A DNA stretch of 13,732 nt from positions 1 through 13,732 of the forward strand of contig DATKRV010000043.1 of the NCBI GenBank assembly GCA_035532075.1, in the 5' to 3' direction. The position numbers were made by a program, and so were the translations under genes. A model generated the notes under the pieces. That model worked only from the letters and a program-made list of their open reading frames with translations, had not been told where the DNA came from and did not search any database. The DNA comes from CAIVND01 sp035532075. Lineage in GTDB: Bacteria > Actinomycetota > Acidimicrobiia > Acidimicrobiales > Bog-793. Shown here in pieces: positions 1-7,087 of the stretch. The stretch's first letter is position 1, and each line of letters opens with the position of its first letter.

Positions 1-128
1 ACAACTTGATCAAGCGAGTCAAGCGGGTTGCCTTCGGTTTCCGATCATTTCGCAACTACCGGATCAGGTCACTGCTCTATGCCGGAAAACCGAACTGGTC
101 ACTGCTCGCGACCATCACACCCCGCTAA
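1..128 (+). CDS. ISL3-family transposase, C-terminal fragment (runs off window start)
   Basis: Reading codons from base 3, the frame stays open to TAA at 126-128 and ends ...FGFRSFRNYRIRSLLYAG, then KPNWSLLATITPR. A run of basic residues followed by GFR-F-NYR-R-LLYAG is what I know as the C-terminus of ISL3-family DDE transposases. The catalytic part and start codon lie before the window, so only about 41 codons are visible. The stop is followed within 13 bases by a likely terminal inverted repeat, as expected when the transposase gene fills the element. The family call rests on remembered motif similarity. Another DDE family is possible, but the gene being a transposase tail is fairly secure. 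Confidence 0.75.
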   Translation, partial: NLIKRVKRVAFGFRSFRNYRIRSLLYAGKPNWSLLATITPR

Positions 129-141
129 CTTCCGAAGTGCC
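1..141 (+). mobile_element. 3' end of an ISL3-like insertion sequence
   Basis: The transposase tail stops at 128. Its right end is placed at about 141 because similarity to the intact paralogue at 6213-6998 starts abruptly at base 142. Read from the outside inward on the minus strand, the end is GGCACTTCGGAAGTTA. A start with GGC plus an A/T-containing inner part fits ISL3-family inverted repeats as I know them. The left end, its matching repeat and any target duplication are outside the window, so the exact boundary is inferred. Confidence 0.65.
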
Positions 142-438
142 CATTTATCATGCGATCCATACGGGTACCTGTTATGTGACCTCGAGGAGTACGGACGCGT
201 CGCTAGTCAATCTGACCGATACCGACGCAAACACTTGTTGCGCTGTCTTTGACCAGGGTTCGACAGGTCGCTCTCGTGCCGCCGCCTCGTTTCAGACGCC
301 GCAAACCGGCGACTCGGTCGTGGTCGATGAGGAACAGTCCCGGGGAGGGTCCTCGCTCCTGCGTGGCCGCGATACATCTGCTCGGTCAGCATCGGTCACC
401 TCACATTCCTCGGCACCGCGGCAGCTGACCTTGCTTAA
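142..438 (+). pseudogene. 3' remnant of an exported-protein gene, paralogue of the gene at 6213-6998, cut by the IS
   Basis: Bases 142-271 translate to IYHAIHTG...STDASLVNLTDTD...DQGSTGR. Without any gap this matches residues 130-173 of the intact protein at 6213-6998 (29 of 44 residues identical by my count), and the DNA is also clearly alike. After DQGSTGR the frame loses similarity. In another frame, bases 391-438 read IGHLTFLGTAAADLA and stop at TAA, resembling the paralogue's end (LATLSFYIGARAS, stop). The fragment is therefore probably the 3' third of a second family member, lacking its 5' part through the IS insertion, with at least one frameshift and a shorter middle. It has no start or ribosome site and should not make a product. 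The middle section (272-390) is not convincingly alignable by eye. Confidence 0.65.
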
Positions 439-456
439 GGAGCGGGGGGCTAGATC

Positions 457-3327
457 ATGTTCATGCGCTGGCTGACGACCCGTCAGCGGATAACGCGCGG
501 CGCCGCCCTCGGCGCGGTCCTTCTCCTCGCGCTGGTCGCTCTTGAATTGGTGGGTGCTCCGCCTGCCTTTGCCTCTTCCATAACGGTGACCGCCGTCTCG
601 CCCGACGCCGGATCGACCTTGGGCGGCACGAGCGTCACGATTACCGGGACGGGTCTCGCTTCGGGGACGACGACGGTGAAGTTCGGCACGAGCGCGGCGA
701 CAGGCATTATTGTTAACTCGTCCAGCTCGGTCACCGCGACGAGCCCGGCGGGGAGCGGCACCGTCGACATCACCGTGACGGACTCAAACGGCACCTCGGC
801 GACCTCGGGCGCGGACCTTTTCACCTACGGTGCACCGACGGTGAGCGCCGTCTCGCCCGACGCCGGGTCGACCTTGGGCGCAACGAGCGTCACGATCACC
901 GGGACGAACTTTGCCTCAGGTGCGACGGTCGCCTTCGGCGCGAGCGCGGCGACGGGCGTTGTCGTTAACTCAGTGACCTCGATCACCGCGGCGAGCCCGT
1001 CCGGCACCGGGACTCTGAACGTCACCGTCACGACGGCGAACGGCACCTCGGCGACCTCGGGGAGTGACCTTTTCACCTACGGGACACCGACGGTGAGCGC
1101 CGTCTCGCCCGACGCCGGATCGACCTCGGGTGGCACGAGCGTCACGATCACAGGGACGAACTTCGCCTCGGGCGCGACGGTGTCCTTCGGCGCGAGCGCG
1201 GCGACGGCGGTCACCGTCGTCTCGGCCACCTCGATCACCGCGACGAGCCCGTCCGGCACCGGGACGAGGAACGTCACGGTCACGACGGCGGACGGCACCT
1301 CGGCGACCTCGGGCGCGGACCTCTTCTCCTACGGTGCCCCGACGGTGACCGCCGTCTCGCCCGATGCGGGGTTGACCTCGGGTGGCACGGGCGTCACGAT
1401 CACCGGGACGAACTTTGCCTCGGGCGCGGCGGTTTCCTTCGGCGCGACAGGTGGAGCCGCGGCGACGGGGGTCACCGTCGTCTCTGCCACCTCGATCACC
1501 GCGACGAGCCCGTCTGGCACCGGGACGAGGAACGTCACGGTCACGACGAGCAACGGCACCTCGGCGACCTCGGGCGCAGACCTCTTCTCCTACGGCACCC
1601 CGACGGTGACCGCCGTCTCGCCCGACGCGGGGTTGACCTCCGGCGGCACGAGCGTCACGATCACCGGGACGAACTTCGCCTCGGACGCGACGGTTTCCTT
1701 CGGCGCGAGCGCGGCGACAGGGGTTGTCGTTAACTCATCCACTGCGATCATCGCGACGAGCCCGTCCGGCACCGGGACGGTCGCCGTCACCGTCACGACT
1801 CCAGCCGGCACCTCGGCGACCTCGGGCGCGGACCTGTTCGGCTATGGCAACTGGCCCAGTGCCCCGATCGACGTGCAGGCCGTCGCGATGTCGAGCGTGA
1901 GACTCATGGACAGCGCCGCGGTGAGCTGGAGTCCGCCGAGCGTCGATGGGGGTAGTCCAGTGACCTCGTACACCGTTCTCCCATTCGACGTGACCACTTC
2001 GACGGCTGGCAAAGAAGTTGTCGTGACAACGACCGCCGTGACGATTGGCGGTCTCGTCGCGGGCGACATGTACACCTTCAGCGTTGTTTCTACGACGCTG
2101 ATCGGGACGGGTGCGCCAGCTTCCTCGAACGCGGTCGTACCCGTCGGCGTCGCGCTCGACAGCTACAAGCAGGCGACGTCCCGCTCACCGAGGAGCGTCG
2201 CGACCGTTGCGATCGGCAGACGAGGTGCCCGAGGGTCGATCCGAGCCGAAGGCACGGGCAAGGGGACCGTCGTCGTCGGGCAGTACCCGAGTAAGCCGAT
2301 TGCAGCGATCGAGCCCGGTGGTTCGTACTACGACCTCTCCGCTCTTCCCGGCAGCGCGTTTTCTCGGGTGAGCCTCACGCTCTGCGGGCTGCCGAGGGGC
2401 TACAAGGTGCAGTGGTGGGACGCCCAAGATCGCAGCGTACGTCGAGCGTCAGCTCAGACCAAGGCGAGCGGTCGCGGATCGTGCACCACGATGACCGTCA
2501 CTCGTACGAGCACGCCGAACCTCGGCCAGCTCGTCGGGACGCTGTTCATCGTTCCGGGCCGTTACTTCGGACGTGCCCCCTTGCTGCTTGCTAGTGCCAA
2601 CGGCGCGGTGCACGGTCTTGGCAGGGCCCGCGTCTATGGCTCGCTGCCCGCGAGCGACCTCCGCCCGGTGAGTCCGGTTGTCGCGATCGCGGTGCTTCGA
2701 GATCGCAGTGGTTACTGGCTCGCCACCCGAGCAGGCGGCGTGTTCGCCTTCGGGAAGGCGAGCTTCTACGGCTCGCTTCCAACATCGCTGGTGGCTCCGG
2801 TCGTCGCGATCGCGGCCACGCCAGACGGCAAGGGCTACTGGCTCGTCGACGCGAAGGGAGGCATCTACCCGTTCGGTGACGCGAGCTTCTCGGGCTCGCT
2901 TGTAACGTCGCCGCCGGCGCCGATCGTCGCGATCGCGGTCGCGCCAGACGGCAAGGGCTACTGGCTCGTCGACGCGAACGGCGGCATCTACCCGTTCGGC
3001 GACGCGAGCTTCTACGGCTCGCTGCAATCGAGCGCTCTCCGCCCGGCGGCGCCGATCGTCGCGATCGCGGCTACGCCCGACGGCAAGGGCTACTGGCTCG
3101 TCGACGCGAACGGTGGGGTATCGAGGTTCGGCGACGCCGCGTTCTACGGCTCAGTTCCGGCGAAGAAGCGCCTCCGGATCTCTGGAATCGTCATAACTGC
3201 GAATGGAGGGGGTTACTGGCTTGTCGCGAAGAACGGCGAGGCGCTCGCCTTCGGCGATGCTCGGCGATATGGCCCGATCGCGACGGGTCGGGCCATTCCT
3301 CGTGCTTCAATTGTTGGGGCGGCCTGA
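457..3327 (+). CDS. Secreted multidomain surface protein: IPT/TIG repeats, Fn3-like domain, GYWL repeat array
   Basis: The 956-residue product starts with a signal peptide: basic n-region, hydrophobic core near residues 16-33, and AFA cleavage site at about residue 39. Five IPT/TIG-type Ig-like repeats follow, at about 43-125, 126-208, 209-292, 293-379 and 380-460. Each opens with TV(S/T)AVSPDAG and ends SATSGxDLFxYG. An Fn3-like domain spans about 461-562 (SWSPPSVDGGSPVTSYTV), then a linker domain with two Cys (about 563-708). The C-terminus (about 709-956) has six blocks ending FGDASFYGS-like, five with GYWL. No anchor motif or C-terminal membrane segment is visible, so it is probably secreted or held non-covalently. 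AAGGAG at 437-442 plus a G-run lies upstream; ATG 463 is an alternative start. A role in adhesion or matrix is inferred from the domain types, not shown. The stop abuts the next start. Confidence 0.9.
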   Translation: MFMRWLTTRQRITRGAALGAVLLLALVALELVGAPPAFASSITVTAVSPDAGSTLGGTSVTITGTGLASGTTTVKFGTSAATGIIVNSSSSVTATSPAGSGTVDITVTDSNGTSATSGADLFTYGAPTVSAVSPDAGSTLGATSVTITGTNFASGATVAFGASAATGVVVNSVTSITAASPSGTGTLNVTVTTANGTSATSGSDLFTYGTPTVSAVSPDAGSTSGGTSVTITGTNFASGATVSFGASAATAVTVVSATSITATSPSGTGTRNVTVTTADGTSATSGADLFSYGAPTVTAVSPDAGLTSGGTGVTITGTNFASGAAVSFGATGGAAATGVTVVSATSITATSPSGTGTRNVTVTTSNGTSATSGADLFSYGTPTVTAVSPDAGLTSGGTSVTITGTNFASDATVSFGASAATGVVVNSSTAIIATSPSGTGTVAVTVTTPAGTSATSGADLFGYGNWPSAPIDVQAVAMSSVRLMDSAAVSWSPPSVDGGSPVTSYTVLPFDVTTSTAGKEVVVTTTAVTIGGLVAGDMYTFSVVSTTLIGTGAPASSNAVVPVGVALDSYKQATSRSPRSVATVAIGRRGARGSIRAEGTGKGTVVVGQYPSKPIAAIEPGGSYYDLSALPGSAFSRVSLTLCGLPRGYKVQWWDAQDRSVRRASAQTKASGRGSCTTMTVTRTSTPNLGQLVGTLFIVPGRYFGRAPLLLASANGAVHGLGRARVYGSLPASDLRPVSPVVAIAVLRDRSGYWLATRAGGVFAFGKASFYGSLPTSLVAPVVAIAATPDGKGYWLVDAKGGIYPFGDASFSGSLVTSPPAPIVAIAVAPDGKGYWLVDANGGIYPFGDASFYGSLQSSALRPAAPIVAIAATPDGKGYWLVDANGGVSRFGDAAFYGSVPAKKRLRISGIVITANGGGYWLVAKNGEALAFGDARRYGPIATGRAIPRASIVGAA
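583..1836 (+). repeat. Five tandem IPT/TIG-encoding repeats, about 252 bp period
   Basis: Units begin near 583, 832, 1081, 1333 and 1594. Four are about 249-252 bp. The fourth is about 261 bp because of a three-residue Gly/Ala insertion near 1447. The phrases coding for VSPDAG, SVTITGT and GTSATSGADLF recur almost base for base, so unit number probably changes by recombination or slippage between strains. Confidence 0.9.
2581..3324 (+). repeat. C-terminal GYWL / FGDASFYGS repeat array in the surface protein
   Basis: About six blocks of roughly 37-47 residues, with the consensus APIVAIAATPDGKGYWLVDA followed by NGGIYPFGDASFYGS. The first and last blocks are the most diverged (GLGRARVYGS and FGDARRYGP). 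The unit length, a Gly-Tyr-Trp-Leu strand and an Asp/Asn-Gly-Gly turn suggest short beta-sheet blades, possibly a closed propeller. That fold is inference from the pattern only. The middle blocks are close to identical at DNA level. Confidence 0.8.
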
Positions 3328-3936
3328 GTGAGTAATGCGGAGCAAACCTCGTTGTCCCTGGGGCCTCCTCACGAGATGATGTTGGCCGGTCTACCCAATC
3401 AGGCACATTTTATCGAGCGTGTTGGCCAGGCGTTGGAGCGGTCCATCATCGCCGAATCGGCAATTGCTGTGTTCTATTTGAGCCTCGATGGTTTCGAAAT
3501 CTTTAATGACGAGAGAAATAAAGAATATGGCGATGAGTTGCTACAAGCGGTGGTTGATCGACTACGCGCGACGATCGCTCCAGATGGTTTACTTGCTCGT
3601 CTAGGTGTAGACGAATATGGGATCCTCTACGAGCGTGTTGAAATTGATGTTGATGTGAGTCGATGTGTCGATGGTATCCGGGAAGCTTTCAAGAAGCCAT
3701 TTGTTTTAGTGGATTGTGAGGCGATCATCACCGCAAGTATTGGTATTGCGCTTGGCCGATCAAGTACCTCCCCGGCTGAGCTCGTTGGTGATGCCGAGAA
3801 CGTGTTGCACGCTGCGAAGAAAGCGGGAAGAGGGGCCGTCAAGTTCTACGATGCTGGGAGTCGCCAACTGGCTGAGAACCGGTTCACTCTTGAATCAGCG
3901 CTGCACCAAGCGCTGAGCAAAAACGAGTTATTTTAG
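3328..3936 (+). CDS. Degenerate GGDEF domain protein, N-terminal half of an amber-split GGDEF-EAL protein
   Basis: 202 residues. A short N-terminus leads into LPNQAHFIERV, the usual GGDEF-domain opening, then LDGFEIFND and YGDELL (Mg/substrate region) and the active loop RLGVDEYGIL. The signature is GVDEY (residues 93-97) instead of GGDEF. Loss of the second Gly, which contacts GTP, makes diguanylate cyclase activity doubtful. The lysine usual in FKxxND is also absent. There is no signal peptide, sensor domain or membrane helix, so it should be cytosolic. The frame ends KNELF-TAG exactly where the linker to the EAL domain normally continues (NELxLxYQPI). GTG 3328 abuts the upstream TGA. ATG 3376 or 3379 is an alternative start, and neither has a strong ribosome site. 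Codons here look more AT-rich than in the EAL half. Confidence 0.8.
   Translation: MSNAEQTSLSLGPPHEMMLAGLPNQAHFIERVGQALERSIIAESAIAVFYLSLDGFEIFNDERNKEYGDELLQAVVDRLRATIAPDGLLARLGVDEYGILYERVEIDVDVSRCVDGIREAFKKPFVLVDCEAIITASIGIALGRSSTSPAELVGDAENVLHAAKKAGRGAVKFYDAGSRQLAENRFTLESALHQALSKNELF
3934..3936 (+). other. In-frame TAG between GGDEF and EAL domains
   Basis: The codons read TTA TTT TAG ATG TTC CAA CCA. Both flanks are in one frame and together form the standard GGDEF-EAL junction. The TAG occupies the position where leucine is usual (NEL-x-L-x-YQPI), so a one-base change from TTG would explain it. Possible meanings are a nonsense mutation, a sequencing error, amber readthrough, or a coupled stop-start with ATG 3937. 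Confidence 0.85.
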
Positions 3937-4671
3937 ATGTTCCAACCAATCATCTCGCTCAAGGAACAGGGCTATGTGGGAGTTGAAGCCCTACTTCGTT
4001 GGCAGCATCCAGAACTTGGTGTCATCGAACCTGAAGAGTTCATTCCGATTGCCGAGGCGAACGGTCTCATCGTCTCAATCGGTACCTGGGTGCTTGAGAA
4101 CGCGTGCGAGCAGCTGCGAAAGTGGAGGGAAACCGCTCCGGAGCCGGGCAAGTGGCGCATGTCGGTAAACGCGGCTGCGCTGCAGCTACGTGCGCTTGAC
4201 TTCCCTGAGGTGATTGAGCGTTCGCTCGAGCGTTCGGGGCTGACGGCAACAGATCTTTGCATCGAGCTCACGGAGTCCGCGCTTGTCGAGAGTGGAGTTG
4301 CAACCGATGTGCTGCGAAGGCTGCGAGAGCTTGGGGTGCGGATCTCGATCGACGACTTTGGTACGAAGTATTCATCGCTCTCGTATCTCACGAGACTTCC
4401 GATCGACGAGTTGAAAATCGACAAGTCATTCATCAGTGGTCTCGCTGACGACGAGTCGACGCAAGCGATCGTCTCGGCGATCCTGACGATCGGCCGGTCA
4501 CTCAGTCTCACGGTGACGGCGGAGGGAGTCGAGACCGAGGCGCAGCTCCTTGAACTTTTGATGCTTGGCTGTGATTCGGCGCAGGGCTTCCTCTTTGAAA
4601 AGCCACTGCTGCCTGACGATTGCTTTGTTGCCCTGACAAGCGCTCCAAGACCCTCACTCGGGTTCAAATAA
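3937..4671 (+). CDS. EAL-domain c-di-GMP phosphodiesterase (C-terminal half of split GGDEF-EAL protein)
   Basis: 244 residues, essentially a whole EAL domain. Such domains hydrolyse cyclic di-GMP to pGpG in the cytosol. The expected active-site residues are visible: Glu17 in EALLRW, Asn78 in SVNAA, Glu110 in ELTES, Asp139-Asp140 in IDDFGT, Lys160 in KIDKSF, Glu196 in AEGVET and Gln216 in AQGF. The loop usually written DDFGTGYSSL has Lys144 in place of the second Gly. On sequence it should be an active phosphodiesterase if made. Its first codon, ATG, directly follows the in-frame TAG of the GGDEF half, and I see no good ribosome site upstream. Expression alone would need translational coupling or readthrough. 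Without the preceding residues the domain lacks its first helix turn. It is the last gene before a long non-coding stretch. Confidence 0.85.
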   Translation: MFQPIISLKEQGYVGVEALLRWQHPELGVIEPEEFIPIAEANGLIVSIGTWVLENACEQLRKWRETAPEPGKWRMSVNAAALQLRALDFPEVIERSLERSGLTATDLCIELTESALVESGVATDVLRRLRELGVRISIDDFGTKYSSLSYLTRLPIDELKIDKSFISGLADDESTQAIVSAILTIGRSLSLTVTAEGVETEAQLLELLMLGCDSAQGFLFEKPLLPDDCFVALTSAPRPSLGFK

Positions 4672-4730
4672 TCTCTGGTTCGAGAACAGATATCACAGCG
4701 ACTACACAGCTTGGGCCTGTGCGGGGCGTC

Positions 4731-4748
4731 GCAGGTCCGCCCACCTGC
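4731..4748 (+). terminator. Possible weak terminator after the EAL gene
   Basis: GCAGGT and ACCTGC form a perfect 6-bp stem around a 6-base loop, but only TTCT follows. A second small stem (CACAG/CTGTG, 4705-4721) lies just upstream. Without a T-run this may act only with Rho or not at all. Confidence 0.3.
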
Positions 4749-5098
4749 TTCTAAGTGGCCACGCAGTCATTGTGATTCAGCAAGGAGTGAACACGAGGTC
4801 CTGTGCCCACGAATTCGTTATGATCGCAGAGAGGCACGACGGCAGGTCGCTACGAGATCTTCCGTCAAAGGCTGAGGATCTCCCAAAATCTGCCCCGAAC
4901 ATCTGGGTAGATTAGTGATTTTGCGTTTGGTATCGGGGAAATCTGGCAATTTTGTCGCAAGATGTGCGATGCACCTATGCCGATGCTACTATCGGTCACT
5001 TAACCCTATATCATTTAGTATTGGTTGGGGTTGTGATAGCGGCTAGTAGTGGTGTTATCGTGAGCGAAGTTGTTGAATAAGTGAGGGCAGGCTTTGAT

Positions 5099-5133
5099 CC
5101 ATCGAACGAATTTGGTCGCCGAAAATTCGATGG
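5099..5133. promoter_or_regulatory. Spaced 8-bp inverted repeat of unknown role
   Basis: CCATCGAA (5099-5106) and TTCGATGG (5126-5133) are perfect inverted copies 19 bases apart. A competing 7-bp stem, CGAATTT/AAATTCG, lies inside. It could be a protein-binding site or an RNA hairpin that can switch pairing. It is about 315 bases before the next gene. No function can be assigned. Confidence 0.3.
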
Positions 5134-5447
5134 GGAGCTAGTGGCGAAACCGGGCCCATTTGTCGACTAGACGAGGACCCGGAGCGAACAATGTTGAACC
5201 GCAGTTGTCTTTTGATCCCACGGCGTGAGAACGATTCATGCGTAAAGACGTGCCTTCCACCCGCCTTCGCGGGACGCGGCATTGGATTCGGTGGACACTT
5301 CCCAGAGTCTGTTGAGAGTGTTCGATTCTCCGGCGGCGATCGCTTCCGAACTCAAAATGCGTATCTCTCAGTTTTGCCTGTAGCTGACGCGCAGTCGCGC
5401 GCCAAGTGTTTGCCAGCGAATCGAAATCCAGAGAGGTTAGGTGCAAA

Positions 5448-6203
5448 GTGAGCGAAATTATCAGTGTTGGCCGAAATTCTCTCCAAGAAATTCCCCGCAC
5501 CACGGGAGGTTTTGGCGTCAACCACCGTCGCTCGCAAGCTCGTGGTGGCCGTGGTTCGTCGTCCATGCGTCGTCGATTCCTCGTCGTAGGTATCGCAGGA
5601 CTCGTCGTTTTTGCAGCCACAATGTCCGTCTCGTTCTTGGGAAGCACTGGGACTACGAACGCAACTGTTGCCGCGGCGTCGTCAAACTTCATCTACCCTG
5701 TCGCGAACACAAATCCACTGCCAAGCGCGGTGAATTCGCTTAAGAACACACCAGCGAGCGCCATCAACCAGACCGCACACACGATCACGACCGCCAGCTC
5801 ACCCAGCTGGTCGCCGACCGCACTTTCCGCGGGAAGTGTCACGAGCGCCGGAGACATAGCGCTCATTGATGCAACGATTGCCTCCAATGGTATCGTCGTG
5901 AGTCTTTACATCACTAATCTCGCCGGGCTGCAACAGGACTACAACTCTTTCGCCCTTCCCGTCGATATTTACTCGAGCCCGTGCACCTCTGGGAGCTGCA
6001 CTTGGAGCCAAGCATCTGGTGTGATCGCGAGCCCTCCGACCTACCTCACCTCGTCGAGCGGTTTTATCAACTTCAACCTTCCAGCAAATAGCTACTACGA
6101 CATCACGCTCGATACCGGAGGGAGTTATTACTGCACCTCCACCTCAACTGCAGGGACGGCAAGTCTCACGCCGAGCTTCTATCTCACTGCTCAGCCGTAC
6201 TAG
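5448..6203 (+). CDS. Exported Ser/Thr-rich protein with basic N-tail, candidate substrate of the SipW-type peptidase
   Basis: About 251 residues from GTG 5448, chosen because GAGAGG (5431-5436) sits 11 bases upstream. GTG 5406 and ATG 5565 are in-frame alternatives. The N-terminus is a basic tail of about 40 residues, then MRRRFLVVGIAGLVVFAATM, a hydrophobic segment typical of an uncleaved anchor or a long signal peptide. The exported part is rich in Ser, Thr, Ala and Asn with beta-type alternation, and has three Cys (SPCTSGSCTW and YYCTST). I do not recognise a named family. It shares the layout of basic tail plus RRR-hydrophobic segment with the next gene, which starts 9 bases after its stop, and both precede a Sec11/SipW-type peptidase. 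A structural surface or fibre protein is a reasonable inference but unproven. Confidence 0.75.
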   Translation: MSEIISVGRNSLQEIPRTTGGFGVNHRRSQARGGRGSSSMRRRFLVVGIAGLVVFAATMSVSFLGSTGTTNATVAAASSNFIYPVANTNPLPSAVNSLKNTPASAINQTAHTITTASSPSWSPTALSAGSVTSAGDIALIDATIASNGIVVSLYITNLAGLQQDYNSFALPVDIYSSPCTSGSCTWSQASGVIASPPTYLTSSSGFINFNLPANSYYDITLDTGGSYYCTSTSTAGTASLTPSFYLTAQPY

Positions 6204-6212
6204 AACCCTACG

Positions 6213-6998
6213 ATGACACGGGTAGGGGCCCTTGGATTGCCAAGAGAGATTGATCGCCGTCACCATTCGACGCGCGTCCGACGTCGCGTATTCGTGCTCG
6301 CAGGGATTGGAGCCAGCTTCCTGGGTTCAGTCGGCTTTTGGCTCGCCTCAACCGGGGTGGTGAGCCCTTCAATCGCTCCACCTCCGGGAACTCCGAGCTC
6401 TGGTGCTCTCGCCGATGTGACAACTCTCTCGGCGGTCGTGACGCGCACGAACGGTGGGGCACAACTCCAGACAGGCGTCGCTCTTGCGAAGGTTGTGTTT
6501 AGCAGTGCGATGGCAACGAGCGTGCGTATCGACATCGCTTGGACCAATACTGCGCAAGCTGCGCAGGTCCTCAATAACCCAAACGCACAGATCTCGATTG
6601 GCATGTATCACACGATTCATACGGGTAACTGCGTCGCGTCCTCAAATAGTACCGACGCGCCGCTAGTTAATCTGACCGATACCGATGGAAAAACTTATTG
6701 TGTTGCCCTTGACCAGGGCTCGACTGGTCGCTTCGTATCATCAGTCGGCAAGCTTCTTCTGGCACAGAACCAGGTCGGCGGCTACCTTCTCCCAAGCATT
6801 AGTGGAAGCGGAACCTTGAGCGCGTGCGCTAGTTCAGGGACTGACACGGACACCTGGTGTCAACCCGCAAGTATCACGGATGCAAACCAACGGGCTCTCT
6901 TTGTTATCGCGTCGATCGTAACGCCGGGAGGCATTCCACAGGGTCAGCAACCGGGCCTGGCAACGTTGAGTTTCTACATAGGAGCACGGGCGAGTTAG
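6213..6998 (+). CDS. Exported four-Cys protein with basic N-tail, intact paralogue of the fragment at 142-438
   Basis: 261 residues. A basic N-tail ends in RVRRR and is followed by a hydrophobic segment at about residues 26-46. An Ala/Thr/Ser-rich exported domain follows, with four Cys (140, 163 and one each in LSACASS and DTWCQPA), enough for two disulfides. Residues 130-173 are closely matched by the IS-interrupted fragment at 142-271, so the genome carried at least two members of this family. I cannot name the family. The short predicted strands suggest a beta-sandwich. ATG 6213 has no clear ribosome site. TTG 6237 with GTAGGGG about 10 bases upstream is an alternative, and coupling to the preceding stop is also possible. 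It lies between another exported protein and the signal peptidase, which may remove its N-terminal segment. Confidence 0.8.
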   Translation: MTRVGALGLPREIDRRHHSTRVRRRVFVLAGIGASFLGSVGFWLASTGVVSPSIAPPPGTPSSGALADVTTLSAVVTRTNGGAQLQTGVALAKVVFSSAMATSVRIDIAWTNTAQAAQVLNNPNAQISIGMYHTIHTGNCVASSNSTDAPLVNLTDTDGKTYCVALDQGSTGRFVSSVGKLLLAQNQVGGYLLPSISGSGTLSACASSGTDTDTWCQPASITDANQRALFVIASIVTPGGIPQGQQPGLATLSFYIGARAS

Positions 6999-7087
6999 AG
7001 AGCACGAGATGTCTCGCCGTTTGAGCCAATTGAATAGACCCGACAATGGGCAGCGTTCGCCACTTTTCGCTCGCATCGTCGTAAAGT

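Larger units (their letters stand above)
4672..5447. other. Gene-poor stretch of about 775 bases
   Basis: No open frame here looks like a protein. It contains two small hairpins just after the EAL gene (4705-4721 and 4731-4748), an AT-rich section near 4900-5060 that could hold promoters, a spaced inverted repeat at 5099-5133, and a short GC hairpin near 5259-5272. I looked for c-di-GMP riboswitch sequence features because of the neighbouring EAL gene and found none. It separates the adhesin/c-di-GMP genes from the signal-peptidase cassette. Confidence 0.5.

Noticed and set aside
67..107. Direct repeat GGTCACTGCTC (67-77 and 97-107), at first read as multiple terminal repeats of an IS21-type element
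   Set aside because: Both lie inside the open transposase frame (IRSLLY and NWSLLA), so the repeat follows from similar codons. The protein reads as an ISL3-type tail.
483..1811. Series of minus-strand frames of 70-110 codons opposite the IPT repeats
   Set aside because: They recur with each repeat unit, have Val/Thr/Ala/Pro-rich mirror composition and no ribosome sites. They are shadows of the GC-rich plus-strand codons.
2449..3027. 192-codon minus-strand frame opposite the GYWL repeats
   Set aside because: Arg/Asp-rich repetitive composition mirrors the plus-strand repeat, and the secreted protein on the plus strand is clearly real.
4672..5447. c-di-GMP riboswitch in front of the surface cassette
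   Set aside because: I found none of the conserved GEMM core sequence. Proximity to an EAL gene alone is not evidence.
5138..5692. 184-codon minus-strand frame
   Set aside because: Overlaps the start of the exported-protein gene at 5448 and has Arg/Pro-rich mirror composition without a ribosome site.
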